DNA from: Candidatus Segetimicrobium genomatis
GTDB lineage: Bacteria > Sysuimicrobiota > Sysuimicrobiia > Sysuimicrobiales > Segetimicrobiaceae
Assembly (NCBI GenBank): GCA_005883865.1
Contig: VBAO01000052.1
Span: 1 to 7,035 of the forward strand
Length of the DNA stretch: 7,035 bases
Direction of reading: 5' to 3'
This document shows positions 6,066 to 7,035 of the stretch, piece after piece (the first letter of the stretch is position 1; every line of letters starts with the position of its first letter). A program made the translations under genes and the position numbers. The notes beneath the pieces were generated by a model. It did not search any database. It had not been told where the DNA came from and was given only the letters and a program-made list of their open reading frames with translations.

Positions 6066-7035
6066 CTACGACCGCCTCCCCGCCGCGGCGCGCAGCGAGC
6101 GGCGCGCAGCCTCGACCCCGGCGCCCGTCTCCACCCGGTGGCCGAGATCGCCCAGCGTCCGCCCGAGGGCCTCGAGGCCCGCGACCAACGTCTCGGGCTG
6201 CGTGTACCCCAGGTGACCGATTCGCACGACCGCGTGCTCCAGCCGCCGGATCCCCCCGCCGAGCACGACGTGGTAGCGCTCACGGGCGCGGGCAACCACC
6301 TCGTTCGCGTCGAGCCCCGCGGGCATCCGCACGACCGTCACGGTATCGACGGCATGGGCGTCGTCGGGCAGCGGGGTGAGCCCCATGCCGCGGATCCCCG
6401 CGCGCACCATCTGCGCCATCCGGCGGTGCCGCTCGAACACGCGCTCCAGGCCTTCCTCGCGGATCAGCGCGAGGGCCTCGTGGACGGCGTAGGCCACCGT
6501 CACGGCCGTGGTGAACGGCGTGCTCGGGTTCGGCGTGTGGATCTCCGTGCGCCCGCGGCCGAGGTCGAGGTAGAACCGCGGGGTCGTCGCCCGCTGCGAC
6601 GCCGCCCACGCGCGGTCGCTCACGCCGACGAAGGCCATCCCGGGCGGGCTCATCAAGGCCTTCTGGGATCCGGTGATGACGACGTCCACCCCCCAGGCGT
6701 CCGTCTCGAGCGGGATGGCGCCCAGGCTGCTGACCGCATCCACGATCAGGAGCGCGGGCTGATCGCCCAGGGCGGCGCGGATCGCCCGGACGTCGTTGTG
6801 CACCCCGGTGCTGGTCTCGCTCTGGGTGACCAGGATCGCCCGGTACTCGCCGCGGGCCGCGCGCGCCCGCTCCGCGATCGCGTCGATCGGCACCGGCAGC
6901 CCCCACTCGGCGGGCACCCGGTCGACGCGCGCGCCGTACCGCTCGGCGATCTCGGCGAAGCGCTCGCAGAAGTGCCCGTTGTTGACCGAGAGCACCCGGT
7001 CACCCGGGGAGAGGAAGTTGACGACGCACGCCTCG
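6066..7035 (-). CDS. Class V PLP aminotransferase, serine/alanine-glyoxylate type (5' end missing)
   Basis: This is a fold-type I, PLP-dependent aminotransferase of class V (AGXT / serine-pyruvate aminotransferase group). It should move an amino group between an amino acid such as serine, alanine or aspartate and a 2-oxo acid in the cytoplasm. The frame is open to the window edge, giving 322 visible residues against roughly 380-390 for the family, so about 60 N-terminal residues are missing. The PLP-binding Asp is in LLIVDAVSSLG and the Schiff-base Lys is in ITGSQKALMSPPG (codon 6660-6662). The C-terminal domain ends with VVRIGHLGYTQPETL, typical of the family. The stop TAG is one base before the serA ATG, so the two are surely co-transcribed. 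Next to serA it may replace SerC (phosphoserine aminotransferase). A serine-glyoxylate or alanine-glyoxylate role is the alternative. The family is certain; the substrate is inferred. Confidence 0.93.
   Translation of the reverse strand, partial: EACVVNFLSPGDRVLSVNNGHFCERFAEIAERYGARVDRVPAEWGLPVPIDAIAERARAARGEYRAILVTQSETSTGVHNDVRAIRAALGDQPALLIVDAVSSLGAIPLETDAWGVDVVITGSQKALMSPPGMAFVGVSDRAWAASQRATTPRFYLDLGRGRTEIHTPNPSTPFTTAVTVAYAVHEALALIREEGLERVFERHRRMAQMVRAGIRGMGLTPLPDDAHAVDTVTVVRMPAGLDANEVVARARERYHVVLGGGIRRLEHAVVRIGHLGYTQPETLVAGLEALGRTLGDLGHRVETGAGVEAARRSLRAAAGRRS

Noticed and set aside
6065..6295. Longer serA start reaching back into the aminotransferase
   Set aside because: The extension is non-homologous, while the ATG at 6064 has a Shine-Dalgarno and gives the expected PGDH N-terminus.
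1..7035. RNA genes, CRISPR, insertion sequences or T-box/riboswitch leaders
   Set aside because: No cloverleaf, spaced repeats, transposase or long inverted repeat was seen, and coding sequence fills nearly the whole window.

Overview
The window is a single-direction, GC-rich bacterial gene array. All seven recognisable genes lie on the minus strand, so transcription runs from position 7035 towards position 1. Third codon positions are strongly G/C and starts are often GTG or TTG with G-rich Shine-Dalgarno sequences. That pattern suggests a high-GC bacterium, perhaps an uncultured Terrabacteria-like lineage. No marker here fixes the phylum.

Upstream block (7035 to 3258) is serine metabolism and serine use. 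It starts with the C-terminal part of a class V PLP aminotransferase of the serine/alanine-glyoxylate type, whose N-terminus lies outside the window. One base later comes D-3-phosphoglycerate dehydrogenase (serA), then seryl-tRNA synthetase (serS). The first two genes look like a serine-synthesis pair in which the aminotransferase may stand in for SerC. serA is damaged: the catalytic domain is intact, but the reading frame is lost just before the C-terminal ACT domain. About 30 expected residues are missing, and the ACT domain continues in another frame.

Downstream block (3213 to 1) is an uncharacterised set of four genes: a small alpha/beta-hydrolase esterase, a RimK-like ATP-grasp ligase, a circularly permuted ATP-grasp ligase related to glutathionylspermidine synthases, and the first 41 codons of a GCS2/YbdK-type carboxylate-amine ligase. 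Three different ATP-dependent carboxylate-amine ligase types plus a hydrolase, with gaps of 60, -20 and 25 bases, look like a pathway for a small peptide or amide. Its substrates cannot be read from the sequence. This is the most interesting part of the window.

No intergenic gap exceeds 60 bases. I see no terminator, RNA gene, mobile element or CRISPR array, and no convincing internal promoter. The whole window could be one transcript, with its promoter upstream of position 7035.
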